Counted from the stretch's first letter, positions 1-11,062 are shown. The stretch is DNA of 64,000 bases from Pseudomonadota bacterium (GCA_029572955.1 JAKPQE010000165.1:1-64000); one strand, 5' to 3'. Numbers and translations are program-made. The notes: generated by a model not told the origin, from the letters alone.

Positions 1-141
1 GAGATGGTGATGCCGGGCGACAACATCGCCATGACGGTCGAGCTGATCGTGCCGATCGCGATGGAGGAGAAGCTGCGCTTCGCCATCCGTGAAGGCGGCC
101 GCACCGTCGGCGCCGGCGTCGTCGCCTCGATCATCGAGTAA
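1..141 (+). CDS. tuf: Elongation factor Tu, C-terminal fragment
   Basis: Frame 1 is open from the first base and ends at TAA. The 46 residues visible include [12 protein letters not shown] and end in [15 protein letters not shown], the conserved end of EF-Tu domain 3. EF-Tu carries aminoacyl-tRNA to the ribosome as a GTP complex. The gene is cut by the window edge, so its GTPase domain is not seen. It lies 61 bases before rpsJ, the usual str-to-S10 junction in alphaproteobacteria. Confidence 0.97.
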   Translation, partial: EMVMPGDNIAMTVELIVPIAMEEKLRFAIREGGRTVGAGVVASIIE

Positions 142-202
142 GTGCGGACGGGGCGCGTCCGACCCCGGGCGCGCTCCTTCAGTCGCTCAAGGACTTCTAA
201 AT

Positions 203-511
203 ATGAACGGTCAGAACATCCGTATCCGGTTGAAAGCGTTCGATCATCGTGTGCTCGATGCATCGACGATGGAGATCGTATCGACCGCCAAGCGGACGGG
301 CGCGCAGGTGCGCGGTCCCATTCCCCTGCCGACGCGGATCGAGAAGTTTACCGTGAACCGGTCGCCGCACATCGACAAGAAGAGCCGCGAGCAGTTCGAG
401 ATCCGGACCCACAAGCGCTTGCTCGATATCATCGACCCGACCCCGCAGACCGTCGACGCTCTGATGAAGCTCGACCTTGCCGCTGGCGTCGACGTCGAGA
501 TCAAGCTCTGA
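203..511 (+). CDS. rpsJ: 30S ribosomal protein S10
   Basis: S10 (102 aa) is a 30S head protein that also serves as NusE in antitermination. The ORF track begins at 89, inside tuf, but family length and the N-terminus [16 protein letters not shown] place the start at ATG 203. The conserved [18 protein letters not shown] segment is present. It is the first gene of the S10 cluster, 20 bases ahead of rplC. Confidence 0.98.
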   Translation: MNGQNIRIRLKAFDHRVLDASTMEIVSTAKRTGAQVRGPIPLPTRIEKFTVNRSPHIDKKSREQFEIRTHKRLLDIIDPTPQTVDALMKLDLAAGVDVEIKL

Positions 512-531
512 AGCCGAGAGGCCCGAGAACA

Positions 532-1254
532 ATGCGTTCAGGTGTGATCGCACAGAAGCTGGGTATGACCCGCATTTTCACCGACGAAGGTGAGCACGTG
601 CCCGTCACGGTGCTCAAGGTCGACGGTTGTCAGGTCGTTGCCCATCGCACTGCGGAAAAGAACGGCTATACCGCGCTCCAGCTCGGTATCGGCAAGGCCA
701 AGGTCAAGAACGTGTCGCGCGCCGAGCGTGGCCGGTTCGCCGTGGCCCAGGTCGAGCCCAAGCGCAAGATGGTCGAATTCCGGGTTACCCCGGAGAACAT
801 GATCGATGTGGGCGCCGAGCTCACCGCCGATCATTTCATCGTCGGCCAGTTCGTCGACGTGACCGGCACGACCATCGGCAAGGGCTTCGCCGGCTCCATG
901 AAGCGGCACAATTTCGGCGGTCTGCGCGCCTCGCACGGCGTGTCGATCAGCCACCGCTCGCATGGTTCGACCGGCGGCCGCCAGGATCCGGGCAAGGTCT
1001 TCAAGGGTAAGAAGATGGCCGGCCACATGGGCGACGTTCGCGTCACCACCCAGAACCTGAAGGTCGTCAAGACCGACGCCGACCGCGGTCTGATCATGAT
1101 CGAGGGCGCCGTTCCGGGTTCGAAGGGCGGCTGGATCCTGATCCGCGACGCGGTCAAGAAGGCTCTGCCCGAGGGTGTGCCGACGCCGGGCGCGTTCCGC
1201 CGTGGTGAAGCTGCCGCCGAGGCCGCTACGTCGAACGAAGGTGAAGGTGCGTGA
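532..1254 (+). CDS. rplC: 50S ribosomal protein L3
   Basis: L3 (240 aa) is an early-assembling 50S protein whose loop reaches the peptidyl-transferase centre. The track ORF starts far upstream in another gene; the family start [16 protein letters not shown] gives ATG 532. The loop sequence around [17 protein letters not shown] and the GKKMAGHMG motif are seen. The C-terminus is a low-complexity Ala/Glu tail, as often in alphaproteobacteria. Its stop overlaps the rplD start by one base (TGATG), suggesting translational coupling. Confidence 0.98.
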   Translation: MRSGVIAQKLGMTRIFTDEGEHVPVTVLKVDGCQVVAHRTAEKNGYTALQLGIGKAKVKNVSRAERGRFAVAQVEPKRKMVEFRVTPENMIDVGAELTADHFIVGQFVDVTGTTIGKGFAGSMKRHNFGGLRASHGVSISHRSHGSTGGRQDPGKVFKGKKMAGHMGDVRVTTQNLKVVKTDADRGLIMIEGAVPGSKGGWILIRDAVKKALPEGVPTPGAFRRGEAAAEAATSNEGEGA

Positions 1255-1874
1255 TGGAACTTCAGGTTACCACCCTCGCGGGCGACAGCGCCGGCACGAT
1301 CGCGGTCTCGGACGAGATCTTCGGTCTCGAGCCGCGCGCCGACATCCTGCATCGCATGGTGCGCTACCAGCTGCTGAAGCGGCAGGCCGGCACCCACAAG
1401 TCGAAGGGCCGTGCGGAAATCTGGCGCACCGGCGCCAAGATGTACCGCCAGAAGGGCACCGGCCGTGCGCGTCACGGTTCGGGTCGCGCGCCGCAGTTCC
1501 GCGGCGGCGGCAAGGCCTTCGGCCCGGTCGTGCACAGCCACGCCATCGACCTTCCCAAGAAGGTGCGGGCGCTCGCGCTGAAGCATGCCCTGTCGTCCAA
1601 GGTGAAGTCCGGTGACGTCGTGGTGCTCTCCGAGGCCAAGGCGGCCGAGCCGAAGACCAAGCTGCTCAAGGATGCGTTCGCCAAGATCGGTCTCGCCGAT
1701 GTGCTGATCATCGACGGTGCCGAGCTCGAGACGAACTTCGCGCTCGCGGCCCGCAACATTCCGGGTGTCGACGTGCTGCCGATCCAGGGCATCAACGTCT
1801 ACGACATTCTCCGGCGCGGCAAGCTGGTCTTGACTCGCGCGGCGATCGATGCGCTGGAGGCGCGCTTCAAATGA
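1254..1874 (+). CDS. rplD: 50S ribosomal protein L4
   Basis: L4 (206 aa) lines the peptide exit tunnel. The start is ATG 1254, overlapping the rplC stop by one base; the track's GTG at 1251 adds only one residue. The basic tunnel loop is recognisable ([20 protein letters not shown]). The gene overlaps rplW by four bases. In E. coli L4 represses its own operon, but no counterpart leader is visible here because rpsJ directly follows tuf. Confidence 0.98.
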   Translation: MELQVTTLAGDSAGTIAVSDEIFGLEPRADILHRMVRYQLLKRQAGTHKSKGRAEIWRTGAKMYRQKGTGRARHGSGRAPQFRGGGKAFGPVVHSHAIDLPKKVRALALKHALSSKVKSGDVVVLSEAKAAEPKTKLLKDAFAKIGLADVLIIDGAELETNFALAARNIPGVDVLPIQGINVYDILRRGKLVLTRAAIDALEARFK

Positions 1875-2164
1875 TCAATCCGCGACTCTACGACGTGATC
1901 CGCAGCCCGGTGATCACCGAGAAGGCGACTTATGCCTCGGAAGAGAACAAGGTCGTGTTCAACGTGGCCAAGGACGCCAGCAAGGCCGACGTGAAGGCCG
2001 CCGTCGAGGCGCTCTTCCAGGTCAAGGTGAAGGCGGTCAACACGCTGGTCCGCAAGGGCAAGATGAAGCGCTTCCGCGGCTTCGTCGGCCGGCAGAGCGA
2101 CGTCAAGAAGGCGATCGTGACGCTTGCCGAGGGCCATTCGATCGACGTGACGACGGGCCTTTGA
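1871..2164 (+). CDS. rplW: 50S ribosomal protein L23
   Basis: L23 (97 aa) sits at the tunnel exit and docks trigger factor and SRP. It begins [20 protein letters not shown], with the family SPVITEK motif, and ends with the [15 protein letters not shown] segment. It overlaps the end of rplD by four bases and precedes rplB by 26 bases. Its length is normal for the family. Confidence 0.98.
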   Translation: MINPRLYDVIRSPVITEKATYASEENKVVFNVAKDASKADVKAAVEALFQVKVKAVNTLVRKGKMKRFRGFVGRQSDVKKAIVTLAEGHSIDVTTGL

Positions 2165-2190
2165 GGCGCAGGTAATCAGGACGCAGAACA

Positions 2191-3030
2191 ATGGCACTGA
2201 AGACCTTCAAACCGACGACCGCCGGCCAGCGCCAGCTTGTCATCGTCGACCGCAGCGGCCTGTGGAAGGGCGAGCCGGTCAAGACGCTGACCGAGGGCCT
2301 GACCAAGAAGGGCGGCCGCAACAATCACGGCCGGCTGACGGCCCGTCGCCGCGGCGGCGGCCACAAGCGGCTCTACCGCATGGTCGATTTCAAGCGGTCC
2401 AAGTTCGACGTCCCGGCGACGGTCGAGCGGCTCGAATACGACCCGAACCGCACCGCCTTCATCGCGCTTCTCAAGTACGAGGATGGCGAGCAGGCCTACA
2501 TCCTGGCGCCGCAGCGTCTCGCCGTCGGCGATACGGTGGTGGCCGGCAAGCAGGTCGACGTCCGTCCGGGCAATGCGATGCCGCTGGGCAGCGCGCCGGT
2601 CGGCACGATCGTCCACAATGTCGAGCTGAAGCCGGGCAAGGGCGGTCAGATCGCGCGGTCGGCGGGCACCTACGCCCAGATCGTCGGTCGCGACCAGGGC
2701 TACGTGATCCTGCGGCTCAATTCGGGTGAGCAGCGGCTCGTCCACGGCGCCTGCATGGCGACGGTCGGCGCGGTCTCGAACCCGGACCACGGCAACATCA
2801 ACCTTGGCAAGGCCGGTCGTTCGCGCTGGCTCGGTCGCCGTCCGGCGGTCCGCGGCGTCGCGATGAACCCGGTCGACCATCCGCACGGCGGTGGTGAAGG
2901 CCGTACCTCGGGCGGCCGTCATCCGGTGACCCCGTGGGGCAAGCCGACCAAGGGCAAGAGGACGCGGCGCAACAAGGCGACGCAGAAGTACATCCTGCGC
3001 AGCCGTCATCTGCGCAAGAAGGGCAAGTAA
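2191..3030 (+). CDS. rplB: 50S ribosomal protein L2
   Basis: L2 (279 aa) is a core 23S-binding protein needed for subunit joining and peptidyl transfer. The N-terminus [17 protein letters not shown], the central [13 protein letters not shown] and the C-terminal [16 protein letters not shown] with its conserved His are all present. It sits between rplW and rpsS in standard order. Confidence 0.99.
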   Translation: MALKTFKPTTAGQRQLVIVDRSGLWKGEPVKTLTEGLTKKGGRNNHGRLTARRRGGGHKRLYRMVDFKRSKFDVPATVERLEYDPNRTAFIALLKYEDGEQAYILAPQRLAVGDTVVAGKQVDVRPGNAMPLGSAPVGTIVHNVELKPGKGGQIARSAGTYAQIVGRDQGYVILRLNSGEQRLVHGACMATVGAVSNPDHGNINLGKAGRSRWLGRRPAVRGVAMNPVDHPHGGGEGRTSGGRHPVTPWGKPTKGKRTRRNKATQKYILRSRHLRKKGK

Positions 3031-3044
3031 GAGAGGCTGACCCG

Positions 3045-3323
3045 GTGGCACGCTCTGTTTGGAAAGGTCCGTTCGTCGACGGCTATCTGCTGAAGAAGGC
3101 AGAGAAGGTCCGCGACTCCGGCCGCAACGAAGTGATCAAGATGTGGAGCCGCCGCTCCACGATCCTGCCGCAGTTCGTCGGTCTCACGTTCGGCGTCTAC
3201 AACGGCCAGAAGCACGTTCCGGTGCTGGTGTCGGAAGACATGGTCGGTCACAAGTTCGGCGAGTTCGCGCCGAGCCGGACCTACTACGGCCACGCCGCCG
3301 ACAAGAAGGCGAAGAGAAGGTAA
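3045..3323 (+). CDS. rpsS: 30S ribosomal protein S19
   Basis: S19 (92 aa) is in the 30S head next to S13. The start chosen is GTG 3045, giving [20 protein letters not shown], the exact family N-terminus; the track ORF at 2934 runs through the end of rplB. The [13 protein letters not shown] and [13 protein letters not shown] motifs are present. The next gene, rplV, starts six bases after the stop. Confidence 0.98.
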   Translation: MARSVWKGPFVDGYLLKKAEKVRDSGRNEVIKMWSRRSTILPQFVGLTFGVYNGQKHVPVLVSEDMVGHKFGEFAPSRTYYGHAADKKAKRR

Positions 3324-3329
3324 GGGTTG

Positions 3330-3710
3330 ATGGGCAAGCCGAAGAAAGAACGCTCGCTCGCTGAGAACGAGGCGCGTGCGGTGAACCGGATGCTCCGGGT
3401 CTCTCCGCAGAAGCTCAACCTGGTGGCGGCTCTGATCCGCGGCAAGAAGGCCTCCAAGGCCCTCGCCGAGCTCGAGTTCAGCCGCAAGCGCATCGCCGGC
3501 GACGTCAGGAAGACGCTGCAGTCGGCGATCGCCAACGCCGAGAACAATCACGACCTCGACGTCGACTCGCTCGTCGTCGCCGAGGCCTATGTCGGCAAGG
3601 CGCTGGTGATGAAGCGGTTTTCGCCGCGTGCCCGGGGTCGGGCGTCGCGCATCGAGAAGCCGTTCTCGCACCTGACGATCGTCGTCCGCGAAGTCGAGGA
3701 GTCCGCCTGA
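3330..3710 (+). CDS. rplV: 50S ribosomal protein L22
   Basis: L22 (126 aa) forms the exit-tunnel constriction with L4. ATG 3330 is preferred over the in-frame TTG 3327 by codon choice and position. [21 protein letters not shown] and the C-terminal hairpin [19 protein letters not shown] match the family. The stop overlaps the rpsC start by one base. Confidence 0.97.
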   Translation: MGKPKKERSLAENEARAVNRMLRVSPQKLNLVAALIRGKKASKALAELEFSRKRIAGDVRKTLQSAIANAENNHDLDVDSLVVAEAYVGKALVMKRFSPRARGRASRIEKPFSHLTIVVREVEESA

Positions 3711-4414
3711 TGGGTCAGAAGGTCAATCCGATCGGGCTGCGGCTCGGCATCAACCGGACCTGGAATTCCCGCTGGTTCGCCAACAAGGGCGACTACGGCA
3801 AGCTCTTGCACGAGGATCTCGCCATCCGCGAGATGCTGATGAAGGAGCTGAAGCAGGCCGCGGTCTCCAAGGTGGTGATCGAGCGCCCGCACAAGAAGTG
3901 CCGGGTCACCGTTCACACCGCCCGTCCGGGCATCGTGATCGGCAAGAAGGGCGCGGACATCGACAAGCTGCGCCGCAAGGTCGCCGCGATGACCGACTCC
4001 GAGGTGCATCTCAACATCGTCGAGGTGCGCAAGCCCGAGATCGACGCGACGCTGGTCGCTGCCTCGATCGCCCAGCAGCTCGAGCGCCGCGTGGCGTTCC
4101 GCCGGGCGATGAAGCGGGCGGTCCAGTCGGCGATGCGCCTCGGCGCCGAAGGCATCCGCATCAACTGCGGCGGTCGTCTCGGCGGCGCGGAAATCGCCCG
4201 CATGGAATGGTATCGCGAGGGCCGGGTGCCGCTGCACACGCTGCGTGCCGACATCGACTACGGCATCTCGACGGCGATGACGGCCTACGGTACCTGCGGC
4301 ATCAAGGTTTGGATCTTCAAGGGCGAGATCCTCGAGCACGATCCGATGGCCTCCGAGAAGCGGACCCTCGAGCCGGAGACCGGTGGCGGTCGCCGTCGCG
4401 ACGCGGCTGCCTGA
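3710..4414 (+). CDS. rpsC: 30S ribosomal protein S3
   Basis: S3 (234 aa) helps form the mRNA entry channel. It starts [18 protein letters not shown], has the KH-domain [15 protein letters not shown], and has the C-terminal [11 protein letters not shown] short Arg-rich tail follows. Its start is coupled to the rplV stop. Confidence 0.99.
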   Translation: MGQKVNPIGLRLGINRTWNSRWFANKGDYGKLLHEDLAIREMLMKELKQAAVSKVVIERPHKKCRVTVHTARPGIVIGKKGADIDKLRRKVAAMTDSEVHLNIVEVRKPEIDATLVAASIAQQLERRVAFRRAMKRAVQSAMRLGAEGIRINCGGRLGGAEIARMEWYREGRVPLHTLRADIDYGISTAMTAYGTCGIKVWIFKGEILEHDPMASEKRTLEPETGGGRRRDAAA

Positions 4415-4454
4415 ACGGGCCTTCGAGGCGACAGGATAGGGAAGAGTAAGACAA

Positions 4455-4868
4455 ATGCTGCAGCCGAAGCGCACGAAGTTCCGTAAGCAGCACAAGGGTC
4501 GCATCCATGGTGCGGCCAAGGGCGGCACGGAGCTCAATTTTGGGGCTTTTGGGATCAAGGCCCAGGAGCCGGCGCGCATCACCGCGCGCCAGATCGAAGC
4601 GGCCCGCCGGGCCATCACGCGTCATATGAAGCGTGCCGGCCGGGTGTGGATCCGGATCTTCCCGGACGTCCCGGTTTCCAAGAAGCCGACCGAAGTCCGC
4701 ATGGGTAAGGGCAAGGGTTCGCCCGAGTTCTGGGCGGCCAAGGTCAAGCCGGGCCGTATCATGTTCGAGATCGACGGCGTGCCGGACGATGTCGCGCGGG
4801 AGGCGCTGCGGCTCGGTGCCGCCAAGCTGCCGATCCACACGCGGTTCGTCGCCCGGATCGCCGAGTAA
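4455..4868 (+). CDS. rplP: 50S ribosomal protein L16
   Basis: L16 (137 aa) contacts the A-site tRNA. It begins [16 protein letters not shown] and contains [20 protein letters not shown], the conserved loop near the peptidyl-transferase centre. Length matches the family. It lies 40 bases after rpsC. Confidence 0.99.
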   Translation: MLQPKRTKFRKQHKGRIHGAAKGGTELNFGAFGIKAQEPARITARQIEAARRAITRHMKRAGRVWIRIFPDVPVSKKPTEVRMGKGKGSPEFWAAKVKPGRIMFEIDGVPDDVAREALRLGAAKLPIHTRFVARIAE

Positions 4869-4895
4869 CGGTTCGGAAATTAGGAGAGAGTGGTC

Positions 4896-5096
4896 ATGAA
4901 AGCGTCTGACGTCAGGGCGATGACCCCCGATCAGCTGACCGACGAGCTCGCCAAGCTGAAGAAGGAGCAGTTCAACCTGCGCTTTCAGAAGGCCTCGGGT
5001 CAGCTCGAGAATACGGCGCGGGTGCGCCAGATCCGTCGCGACATCGCCCGGGTCATGACCATGCTGCGCGCCCCGAGCGCCGGCAATCGGGTTTGA
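4896..5096 (+). CDS. rpmC: 50S ribosomal protein L29
   Basis: L29 (66 aa) is a small helical-hairpin protein near the exit tunnel. The track uses GTG 4890, but a Shine-Dalgarno (AGGAGAG) lies about nine bases before ATG 4896 and too close to 4890, so ATG 4896 ([14 protein letters not shown]) is chosen. The [20 protein letters not shown] core is diagnostic. Confidence 0.96.
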   Translation: MKASDVRAMTPDQLTDELAKLKKEQFNLRFQKASGQLENTARVRQIRRDIARVMTMLRAPSAGNRV

Positions 5097-5106
5097 GGAG
5101 GCGAGA

Positions 5107-5352
5107 ATGCCCAAGCGCGTCCTGCAAGGCGTCGTCATCAGCGACAAGACGGACAAGACCGTGACCGTCCGCGTCGAGCGTCGCTACACGCATCCGCTTC
5201 TGAAGAAGACGGTGCGCCGGTCGAAGAAGTATCACGCCCACGACGAGGACAATCGCTGCAAGGTCGGCGATCTGGTTTTCATCGAGGAGAGCCGTCCGCT
5301 GTCGAAGACGAAGACCTGGGTCGTCGTCTCCGGTGAAGGGGCGGGAGAGTAA
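5107..5352 (+). CDS. rpsQ: 30S ribosomal protein S17
   Basis: S17 (81 aa) is an OB-fold primary binder of 16S rRNA. It begins [21 protein letters not shown] and contains [13 protein letters not shown] and [11 protein letters not shown], all family motifs. It is the last gene of the S10 part; a 69-base gap with a possible weak hairpin follows before rplN. Confidence 0.98.
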   Translation: MPKRVLQGVVISDKTDKTVTVRVERRYTHPLLKKTVRRSKKYHAHDEDNRCKVGDLVFIEESRPLSKTKTWVVVSGEGAGE

Positions 5353-5421
5353 GGTTTTTTCGTATCGCGGCGTCGGTTTTGACGGCGACGCGAAATCGAA
5401 GCAGGCAATAGGCGGCCAGTC

Positions 5422-5790
5422 ATGATTCAGATGCAGACGAACCTCGACGTGGCGGACAATTCCGGTGCCCGACGCGTCATGTGCATCAAGGTGCTCGGCG
5501 GCTCCAAGCGGAAGTACGCGTCGGTTGGCGACATCATCGTCGTCAGCATCAAGGAGGCGATCCCGCGTGGACGCGTGAAGAAGGGCGACGTCATGAAGGC
5601 GGTCGTCGTTCGCACCGCCAAGGACATCCGTCGCGCCGACGGTTCCGTGATCCGTTTCGACCGCAATGCGGCCGTACTGATCGACAACAAGAAAGAGCCG
5701 ATCGGCACGCGCATCTTCGGCCCCGTGCCGCGCGAGCTTCGGGCCAAGAACCACATGAAGATCATTTCGCTCGCTCCGGAGGTGCTGTGA
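5422..5790 (+). CDS. rplN: 50S ribosomal protein L14
   Basis: L14 (122 aa) lies at the subunit interface. It starts [20 protein letters not shown], has the [17 protein letters not shown] motif, and ends in [10 protein letters not shown]. It is the first gene of the spc part. The stop overlaps the rplX start by one base. Confidence 0.99.
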   Translation: MIQMQTNLDVADNSGARRVMCIKVLGGSKRKYASVGDIIVVSIKEAIPRGRVKKGDVMKAVVVRTAKDIRRADGSVIRFDRNAAVLIDNKKEPIGTRIFGPVPRELRAKNHMKIISLAPEVL

Positions 5791-6107
5791 TGGCGTCGAA
5801 GATCAAGAAGGGCGACCATGTCGTCGTTCTCGCCGGGCGCGACCGCGGCAAGAAGGGCGAGGTCATTCGGGTGATGCCGAAGGAGAACCGCGCGCTGGTG
5901 CGGGGCGTCAACCTGGTGAGCCGTCACCAGAAGCAGACGGCCAACCAGGAAGGCGGCATCATCTCCAAGGAAGCCTCGATCGACCTGTCGAATCTGGCGC
6001 TCGAGGACCCGAAGGACGGTCAGCCGACCCGGGTCGGTTTCAAGGTACTGGACGACGGACGCAAGGTCCGTTTCGCCAAGCGTTCGGGAGATCTGATCGA
6101 TGGCTGA
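5790..6107 (+). CDS. rplX: 50S ribosomal protein L24
   Basis: L24 (105 aa) is a KOW-domain protein that starts 50S assembly. ATG 5790 overlaps the rplN stop; the track ORF beginning at 5481 runs through rplN in another frame. [25 protein letters not shown] is the classic KOW start. It overlaps rplE by eight bases. Confidence 0.98.
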   Translation: MASKIKKGDHVVVLAGRDRGKKGEVIRVMPKENRALVRGVNLVSRHQKQTANQEGGIISKEASIDLSNLALEDPKDGQPTRVGFKVLDDGRKVRFAKRSGDLIDG

Positions 6108-6657
6108 GGCGAATTACGAGCCCCGGCTCAAGGCATTCTACGTCGACGTGGTTCGGCCGAAGCTCATCGAGGAGTTCGGCTACAAGAACCCGATGCAGCT
6201 GCCGCGGCTGGACAAGGTCGTTATCAACATGGGCGTCGGCGAGTCGGTCAACGACTCCAAGAAGGCCCAGGTGGCGGCCAACGATCTGGCGCTGATCGCC
6301 GGTCAGAAGCCGGTGGTGACGCGCGCCCGCAAGTCGATCGCGACCTTCAAGCTGCGCGAGGAGATGCCGATCGGCGCCAAGGTGACGCTGCGCAAGGGCC
6401 GCATGTACGAATTCGTCGACCGGCTGGTGAACATCGCCCTGCCGCGCGTTCGCGACTTCCGTGGCCTCAATCCGAAGAGCTTCGACGGCCGTGGCAACTT
6501 CGCCATGGGCATCAAGGAGCACATCATCTTCCCGGAGATCGATTACGACAAGATCGATACCGTCTGGGGCATGGACATCATCGTTTGCACCACGGCGCAG
6601 ACGGACGACGAAGCCCGGGCCCTCTTGAAGGCCTTCAATTTCCCGTTCCGCGCCTGA
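6100..6657 (+). CDS. rplE: 50S ribosomal protein L5
   Basis: L5 (185 aa) binds 5S rRNA in the central protuberance. The motifs [32 protein letters not shown] and [10 protein letters not shown] are seen. The start codon lies inside the end of rplX, an eight-base overlap. Confidence 0.99.
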   Translation: MAEANYEPRLKAFYVDVVRPKLIEEFGYKNPMQLPRLDKVVINMGVGESVNDSKKAQVAANDLALIAGQKPVVTRARKSIATFKLREEMPIGAKVTLRKGRMYEFVDRLVNIALPRVRDFRGLNPKSFDGRGNFAMGIKEHIIFPEIDYDKIDTVWGMDIIVCTTAQTDDEARALLKAFNFPFRA

Positions 6658-6686
6658 GCGCTGGGGTAGGGTTCGAAGAGGACGAC

Positions 6687-6992
6687 ATGGCGAAAAAGAG
6701 CGCGATCGAGAAGAACAAGCGGCGCGAGAAGCTGGTCAAGAAGTATGCGGCCAAGCGGGCGCAGCTGAAGGCGGCGGCCAAGGACGAGGGCCTCACTCTG
6801 GAAGAACGCTTCCAGATGCGGCTGAAGCTGGCCGAGATGCCGCGCAACGGCGCGTCGGTACGCATCCGCAACCGTTGTGAAGTGACGGGGCGTCCCCGGG
6901 CGTTCTATCGCAAGCTGAAGATGTCTCGTATCGCACTGCGCGAACTCGGCAACCAGGGCCTGGTTCCGGGCATGGTCAAGTCGAGCTGGTAA
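6687..6992 (+). CDS. rpsN: 30S ribosomal protein S14, zinc-free long form
   Basis: S14 (101 aa) belongs to the 30S head. The track ORF begins inside rpl[21 protein letters not shown] gives ATG 6687. The C-terminal [21 protein letters not shown] is intact. Only one cysteine is present, so this is the long form without a zinc ribbon. Confidence 0.98.
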   Translation: MAKKSAIEKNKRREKLVKKYAAKRAQLKAAAKDEGLTLEERFQMRLKLAEMPRNGASVRIRNRCEVTGRPRAFYRKLKMSRIALRELGNQGLVPGMVKSSW

Positions 6993-7005
6993 GGAGAACG
7001 CTCCG

Positions 7006-7404
7006 ATGGCACTGAGCGATCCGTTGGGCGATATGCTGACCCGTATCCGCAACGCCCAGATGCGGAACAAGTCGATGGTCAAGACGCCGGCCTCCCGCCT
7101 GCGCGGCCGTGTGCTCGACGTTCTGAAGAACGAGGGCTTCATCCGCGGCTACTCCGAAGTGGAGTACGAGAGCGGCAAGGCCGAGTTCGAGATCGAACTG
7201 AAGTATTTCGACGGCGAGCCCGTGATCCGTGAAATCGAGCGTGTCTCGAAGCCGGGTCGTCGGGTCTACGCTTCGGTGAAGAACATCCCGCGGGTCGCCA
7301 ACGGCCTCGGTGTGTCGATCCTGTCGACGCCGAAGGGCGTCATGGCGGATCATGACGCGCGCGAGAACAACGTCGGCGGCGAGGTGCTGTGCCGCGTCTT
7401 CTGA
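7006..7404 (+). CDS. rpsH: 30S ribosomal protein S8
   Basis: S8 (132 aa) binds the 16S central domain and in E. coli is the translational repressor of spc. It starts [19 protein letters not shown] and has [28 protein letters not shown] and the C-terminal GGEVLCRVF. It is 13 bases after rpsN. Confidence 0.99.
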   Translation: MALSDPLGDMLTRIRNAQMRNKSMVKTPASRLRGRVLDVLKNEGFIRGYSEVEYESGKAEFEIELKYFDGEPVIREIERVSKPGRRVYASVKNIPRVANGLGVSILSTPKGVMADHDARENNVGGEVLCRVF

Positions 7405-7445
7405 TGCGGTTGCAGCAAGGCAAGCGAAACCGGACGGATTAGGTC

Positions 7446-7979
7446 ATGTCTCGGATTGGAAAGAAGCCGGTGCCGGTCCCCAACGGGGTGACGGTCACGA
7501 TTGACGGGCAGTCGATCAAGGTCAAGGGCCCGAAGGGCGAGCTCGCGTTCGACGCGACGGACGACGTCTCGATCGAGATGTCGGACGAGGGCGTCACGGT
7601 CAAGCCGCGCAACGACAGCAAGCAGGCGCGTTCCGCCTGGGGCATGTCGCGCACCATGATCGCGAATCTGATGACCGGTGTCGAAAAGGGCTTCGAGAAG
7701 CGCCTCGAGATCACCGGCGTCGGTTATCGCGCGGCGCTGCAGGGCAATGTCCTTCAGCTGGCGCTCGGCTACAGCCACGACGTCAACTATCCGATCCCGC
7801 AGGGGATCAAGATCGAATGCCCGAAGCCGACCGAAATCACGGTGTCGGGCATCGACAAGCAGCAGGTCGGCCAGGTCGCGGCGGAAATCCGCGAATACCG
7901 TGGTCCCGAGCCGTACAAGGGCAAGGGCATCAGGTATGCCGGCGAGTACATTTTCCGCAAGGCGGGCAAGAAGAAGTAA
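7446..7979 (+). CDS. rplF: 50S ribosomal protein L6
   Basis: L6 (177 aa) lies near the factor-binding stalk. It starts [19 protein letters not shown] and contains the repeated L6 fold with [19 protein letters not shown] and the C-terminal [16 protein letters not shown] motif. Spacing to rplR is 12 bases. Confidence 0.99.
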   Translation: MSRIGKKPVPVPNGVTVTIDGQSIKVKGPKGELAFDATDDVSIEMSDEGVTVKPRNDSKQARSAWGMSRTMIANLMTGVEKGFEKRLEITGVGYRAALQGNVLQLALGYSHDVNYPIPQGIKIECPKPTEITVSGIDKQQVGQVAAEIREYRGPEPYKGKGIRYAGEYIFRKAGKKK

Positions 7980-7991
7980 CGAGGCGCTGCG

Positions 7992-8354
7992 ATGGCTACG
8001 AACAAGAACTCGACGGTGCGTCGGCGCGAGCGTGTCCGCCGGTCGCTGCGCAAGGTGGCGAACGGTCGTCCGCGGCTCAGCGTGTTCCGCTCGTCCAAGC
8101 AGATCTATGCTCAGGTCATCGACGACGAGCGCGGCGTCACCGTCGCTGCGGCCTCGACGATGGAAAAGGACCTGCGCGGCACGCTGAAGACCGGCGCCGA
8201 CAAGGCGGCGGCCGAGGCGGTCGGCAAGCTGATCGCCGAGCGGGCGAAGGCAGCGGGCGTCACCAAGGTGGTGTTCGACCGCGGCAGCTATATCTATCAC
8301 GGGCGTGTCAAGTCGCTGGCCGACGCGGCGCGCGAAGGCGGCCTTGAGTTCTAA
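7992..8354 (+). CDS. rplR: 50S ribosomal protein L18
   Basis: L18 (120 aa) binds 5S rRNA with L5. [20 protein letters not shown] and the C-terminal [21 protein letters not shown] are the family signatures. Only three bases separate its stop from the track start of rpsE. Confidence 0.99.
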   Translation: MATNKNSTVRRRERVRRSLRKVANGRPRLSVFRSSKQIYAQVIDDERGVTVAAASTMEKDLRGTLKTGADKAAAEAVGKLIAERAKAAGVTKVVFDRGSYIYHGRVKSLADAAREGGLEF

Positions 8355-8357
8355 GGC

Positions 8358-8939
8358 ATGGCCGATTCCTCTGGACGAAAGAGCACGGTTGGGACTGCGA
8401 TGAGAGAGCGGGAAGAGCGCGAGAGCGAGTTCGTCGACAAGCTGGTGCACATCAACCGTGTCGCCAAGGTCGTCAAGGGCGGTCGGCGGTTCGGTTTTGC
8501 CGCGCTGGTGGTGGTCGGCGACCAGAAGGGCCGCGTCGGCTTCGGTCACGGCAAGGCGCGTGAAGTGCCGGAAGCCATCCGCAAGGCGACGGACGCTGCC
8601 AAGCGCAACATGATCCGGGTGCCGCTGCGCGAGAGCCGCACGCTGCACCACGACGTGCAGGGCCGTCACGGCGCCGGCCGGGTGGTCGTGCGCGCGGCGC
8701 CTCCGGGCACCGGCATCATCGCCGGCGGTCCGATGCGCGCCGTGTTCGAGACGCTCGGCGTCCAGGACGTGGTCGCCAAGTCGCTCGGCTCGGCCAACCC
8801 CTACAACATGGTGCGTGCCACGTTCGATGCGCTCACCCAGGAGAGCAGCCCGCGTCGCGTCGCGGCCCGCCGTGGCCTGAAGGTCTCGGCGATCCAGGCT
8901 CGCCGTCGCGACATCGTCGACGACGTCTCCGAAGGCTGA
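8358..8939 (+). CDS. rpsE: 30S ribosomal protein S5
   Basis: S5 (193 aa from ATG 8358) shapes mRNA entry and fidelity. [29 protein letters not shown] is the dsRBD-like N domain, split across residues 15-40, followed by the [15 protein letters not shown] domain. An internal ATG at 8400 would give 179 aa; 8358 is kept because rhizobial S5 proteins are about 189 aa and have a similar N-terminal extension. The ribosome-binding site is weak for both. Confidence 0.95.
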   Translation: MADSSGRKSTVGTAMREREERESEFVDKLVHINRVAKVVKGGRRFGFAALVVVGDQKGRVGFGHGKAREVPEAIRKATDAAKRNMIRVPLRESRTLHHDVQGRHGAGRVVVRAAPPGTGIIAGGPMRAVFETLGVQDVVAKSLGSANPYNMVRATFDALTQESSPRRVAARRGLKVSAIQARRRDIVDDVSEG

Positions 8940-8977
8940 GAGCGGTCGCGGACCTGCGCAATACGAGGGAGCCAGCG

Positions 8978-9175
8978 ATGGCCAAGGACACCAAGAAGAC
9001 TATCACGGTCGAGCAGATCGGCAGCCCGATCCGCCGTCCTGACGAGCAGCGCCGGACCCTCATCGGGCTCGGCCTCAACAAGATGCATCGCCGGCGGACC
9101 CTCGAGGATACTCCCGCGGTCCGCGGCATGATCGCCAAGGTTGCGCACATGGTGCGCATCGTCGACGAGTCGTAA
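8978..9175 (+). CDS. rpmD: 50S ribosomal protein L30
   Basis: L30 (65 aa) is a small 50S protein, often lost in other lineages. [22 protein letters not shown] and [15 protein letters not shown] identify it. It sits in its normal place between rpsE and rplO. Confidence 0.98.
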   Translation: MAKDTKKTITVEQIGSPIRRPDEQRRTLIGLGLNKMHRRRTLEDTPAVRGMIAKVAHMVRIVDES

Positions 9176-9195
9176 CCGACAGGGACCTGAAAGCC

Positions 9196-9672
9196 ATGAA
9201 GCTCAACGACATCCGGGACAATTCCGGTTCGACCAAGGTCCGCAAGCGGGTCGGGCGCGGCATCGGCTCCGGCACCGGCAAGACCGCCGGTCGCGGCTAC
9301 AAGGGCCAGAAGTCCCGTTCGGGCGTCGCCATCAAGGGGTTCGAGGGTGGCCAGATGCCGCTGCATCGGCGTCTGCCGAAGCGCGGTTTCAAGAACATCT
9401 TCGCCAAGGACTTCAACGTCATCAATCTCGATGACGTGCAGAAGGCCGTCGATGCCGGCAAGCTGAGCGCCGGCGACGTGGTCACGGTCGCCAAGCTGGT
9501 CGAGACCGGCGTCGTGCGCCGGGCCAAGGACGGCGTGCGGCTGCTGGGCCGTGGCGAGCTGACCACCAAGCTCTCGTTCGAGATCGAGGGCGCCTCCAAG
9601 ACCGCCGTCGAGGCGGTCGAGAAGGCCGGCGGCAGCGTGAAGATCAGCGGCGGCGAGGTCGCCGCGGACTGA
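9196..9672 (+). CDS. rplO: 50S ribosomal protein L15
   Basis: L15 (158 aa) is a late 50S assembly protein. It begins [20 protein letters not shown] with the Gly-rich [24 protein letters not shown] region split over residues 19-43, then [17 protein letters not shown]. It precedes secY by 58 bases. Confidence 0.99.
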   Translation: MKLNDIRDNSGSTKVRKRVGRGIGSGTGKTAGRGYKGQKSRSGVAIKGFEGGQMPLHRRLPKRGFKNIFAKDFNVINLDDVQKAVDAGKLSAGDVVTVAKLVETGVVRRAKDGVRLLGRGELTTKLSFEIEGASKTAVEAVEKAGGSVKISGGEVAAD

Positions 9673-9730
9673 TAGCCGTCACCGATCTGGCGGAGACGGA
9701 CTGGCGAACGACTGGCGGAGCAAGAAGCCC

Positions 9731-11062
9731 ATGGCATCTGCTGCAGAACAACTCGCAGCCAACCTGAATTTCGCCGCTATCGCGAAAGCCGAAGACCTCA
9801 AGAAGCGCATCTGGTTCACACTGGGTGCGCTGCTGGTCTATCGGCTCGGCACCTACATTCCGATGCCGGGCATCGATCCGGCGGCGCTGGCCAAGGTGTT
9901 TTCCAGCGCCCAGCACGGCATTCTCGGCCTGTTCAACATGTTCGCCGGTGGCGCGGTCGGCCGTATGGCCGTGTTCGCGCTCGGCATCATGCCGTACATC
10001 TCGGCCTCGATCATCATCCAGCTGATGACGACCGTCTCGCCCCATCTGGAGCAGCTCAAGAAGGAAGGCGAGCAGGGCCGCAAGCAGATCAACCAGTACA
10101 CCCGCTACGGCACCGTGCTGCTCGCCGCGCTGCAGGCCTACGGCATTTCCGTCGGCCTCGAAGGGGCAGGGCAGGTGGTCTCCGATCCGGGCTGGTTCTT
10201 CCGCCTCTCGACGGTCATCACGCTGACCGGCGGCACCATGTTCCTGATGTGGCTCGGCGAGCAGATCACCGCGCGCGGCATCGGCAACGGCATCTCGCTG
10301 ATCATCTTCGCGGGCATCGTCGCCAACCTGCCGCAGGCGATCGCCGGTACCCTCGAACTCGGCCGCCAGGGCGCGATCTCGACCACCGTGATCCTGCTCA
10401 TCATCATCGTCGCGGTCGCGGTCATCGCCGCCATCGTCTTCATGGAGCGGGCGCAGCGCCGGCTGCTGATCCAGTATCCGAAGCGACAGGTCGGCAGTCG
10501 CATGTTCCAGGGCGATTCCTCGCATCTGCCGCTGAAGCTCAATACCTCCGGCGTCATCCCGCCGATCTTCGCCTCCTCGCTGCTGCTCCTGCCGACCACG
10601 GTGGCGAGCTTCATCGGCGGCCAGGGGCCCGGCTGGCTGAACACCATCACGGCGGCACTCGGCCACGGCCAGCCGCTCTACATGCTGCTTTATGCCGCGC
10701 TGATCATCTTCTTCGCGTTCTTCTACACCGCGATCGTCTTCAATCCGGTCGACACCGCCGACAACCTCAGGAAGCACGGCGGTTTCATCCCCGGCATCCG
10801 ACCCGGCGAGCGCACCGCGAACTACATCGACTACGTGCTGACACGGATCACCACCGTGGGCGCGCTCTACCTCACTCTCATCTGCCTGTTGCCCGAAGCG
10901 CTGATCTCCTATACTGGCGTGCCGTTCTACTTTGGTGGAACATCGCTCCTCATCGTGGTCTCCGTGACGATGGATACCGTCGCGCAGATCCAGGGGCATC
11001 TGCTCGCCCACCAGTACGAGGGGCTCGTCAAAAAAGCTAAGCTTAGAGGGAAACGCCGATGA
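9731..11062 (+). CDS. secY: Preprotein translocase channel subunit SecY
   Basis: SecY (443 aa) is the ten-helix inner-membrane channel of the Sec translocase. Hydrophobic segments are spread along the whole length. Recognisable parts are [30 protein letters not shown] (plug/TM2 region), [17 protein letters not shown] and the cytoplasmic [23 protein letters not shown]. It shares ATGA with adk, so the two are translationally coupled, as is typical of spc operons. Confidence 0.99.
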   Translation: MASAAEQLAANLNFAAIAKAEDLKKRIWFTLGALLVYRLGTYIPMPGIDPAALAKVFSSAQHGILGLFNMFAGGAVGRMAVFALGIMPYISASIIIQLMTTVSPHLEQLKKEGEQGRKQINQYTRYGTVLLAALQAYGISVGLEGAGQVVSDPGWFFRLSTVITLTGGTMFLMWLGEQITARGIGNGISLIIFAGIVANLPQAIAGTLELGRQGAISTTVILLIIIVAVAVIAAIVFMERAQRRLLIQYPKRQVGSRMFQGDSSHLPLKLNTSGVIPPIFASSLLLLPTTVASFIGGQGPGWLNTITAALGHGQPLYMLLYAALIIFFAFFYTAIVFNPVDTADNLRKHGGFIPGIRPGERTANYIDYVLTRITTVGALYLTLICLLPEALISYTGVPFYFGGTSLLIVVSVTMDTVAQIQGHLLAHQYEGLVKKAKLRGKRR

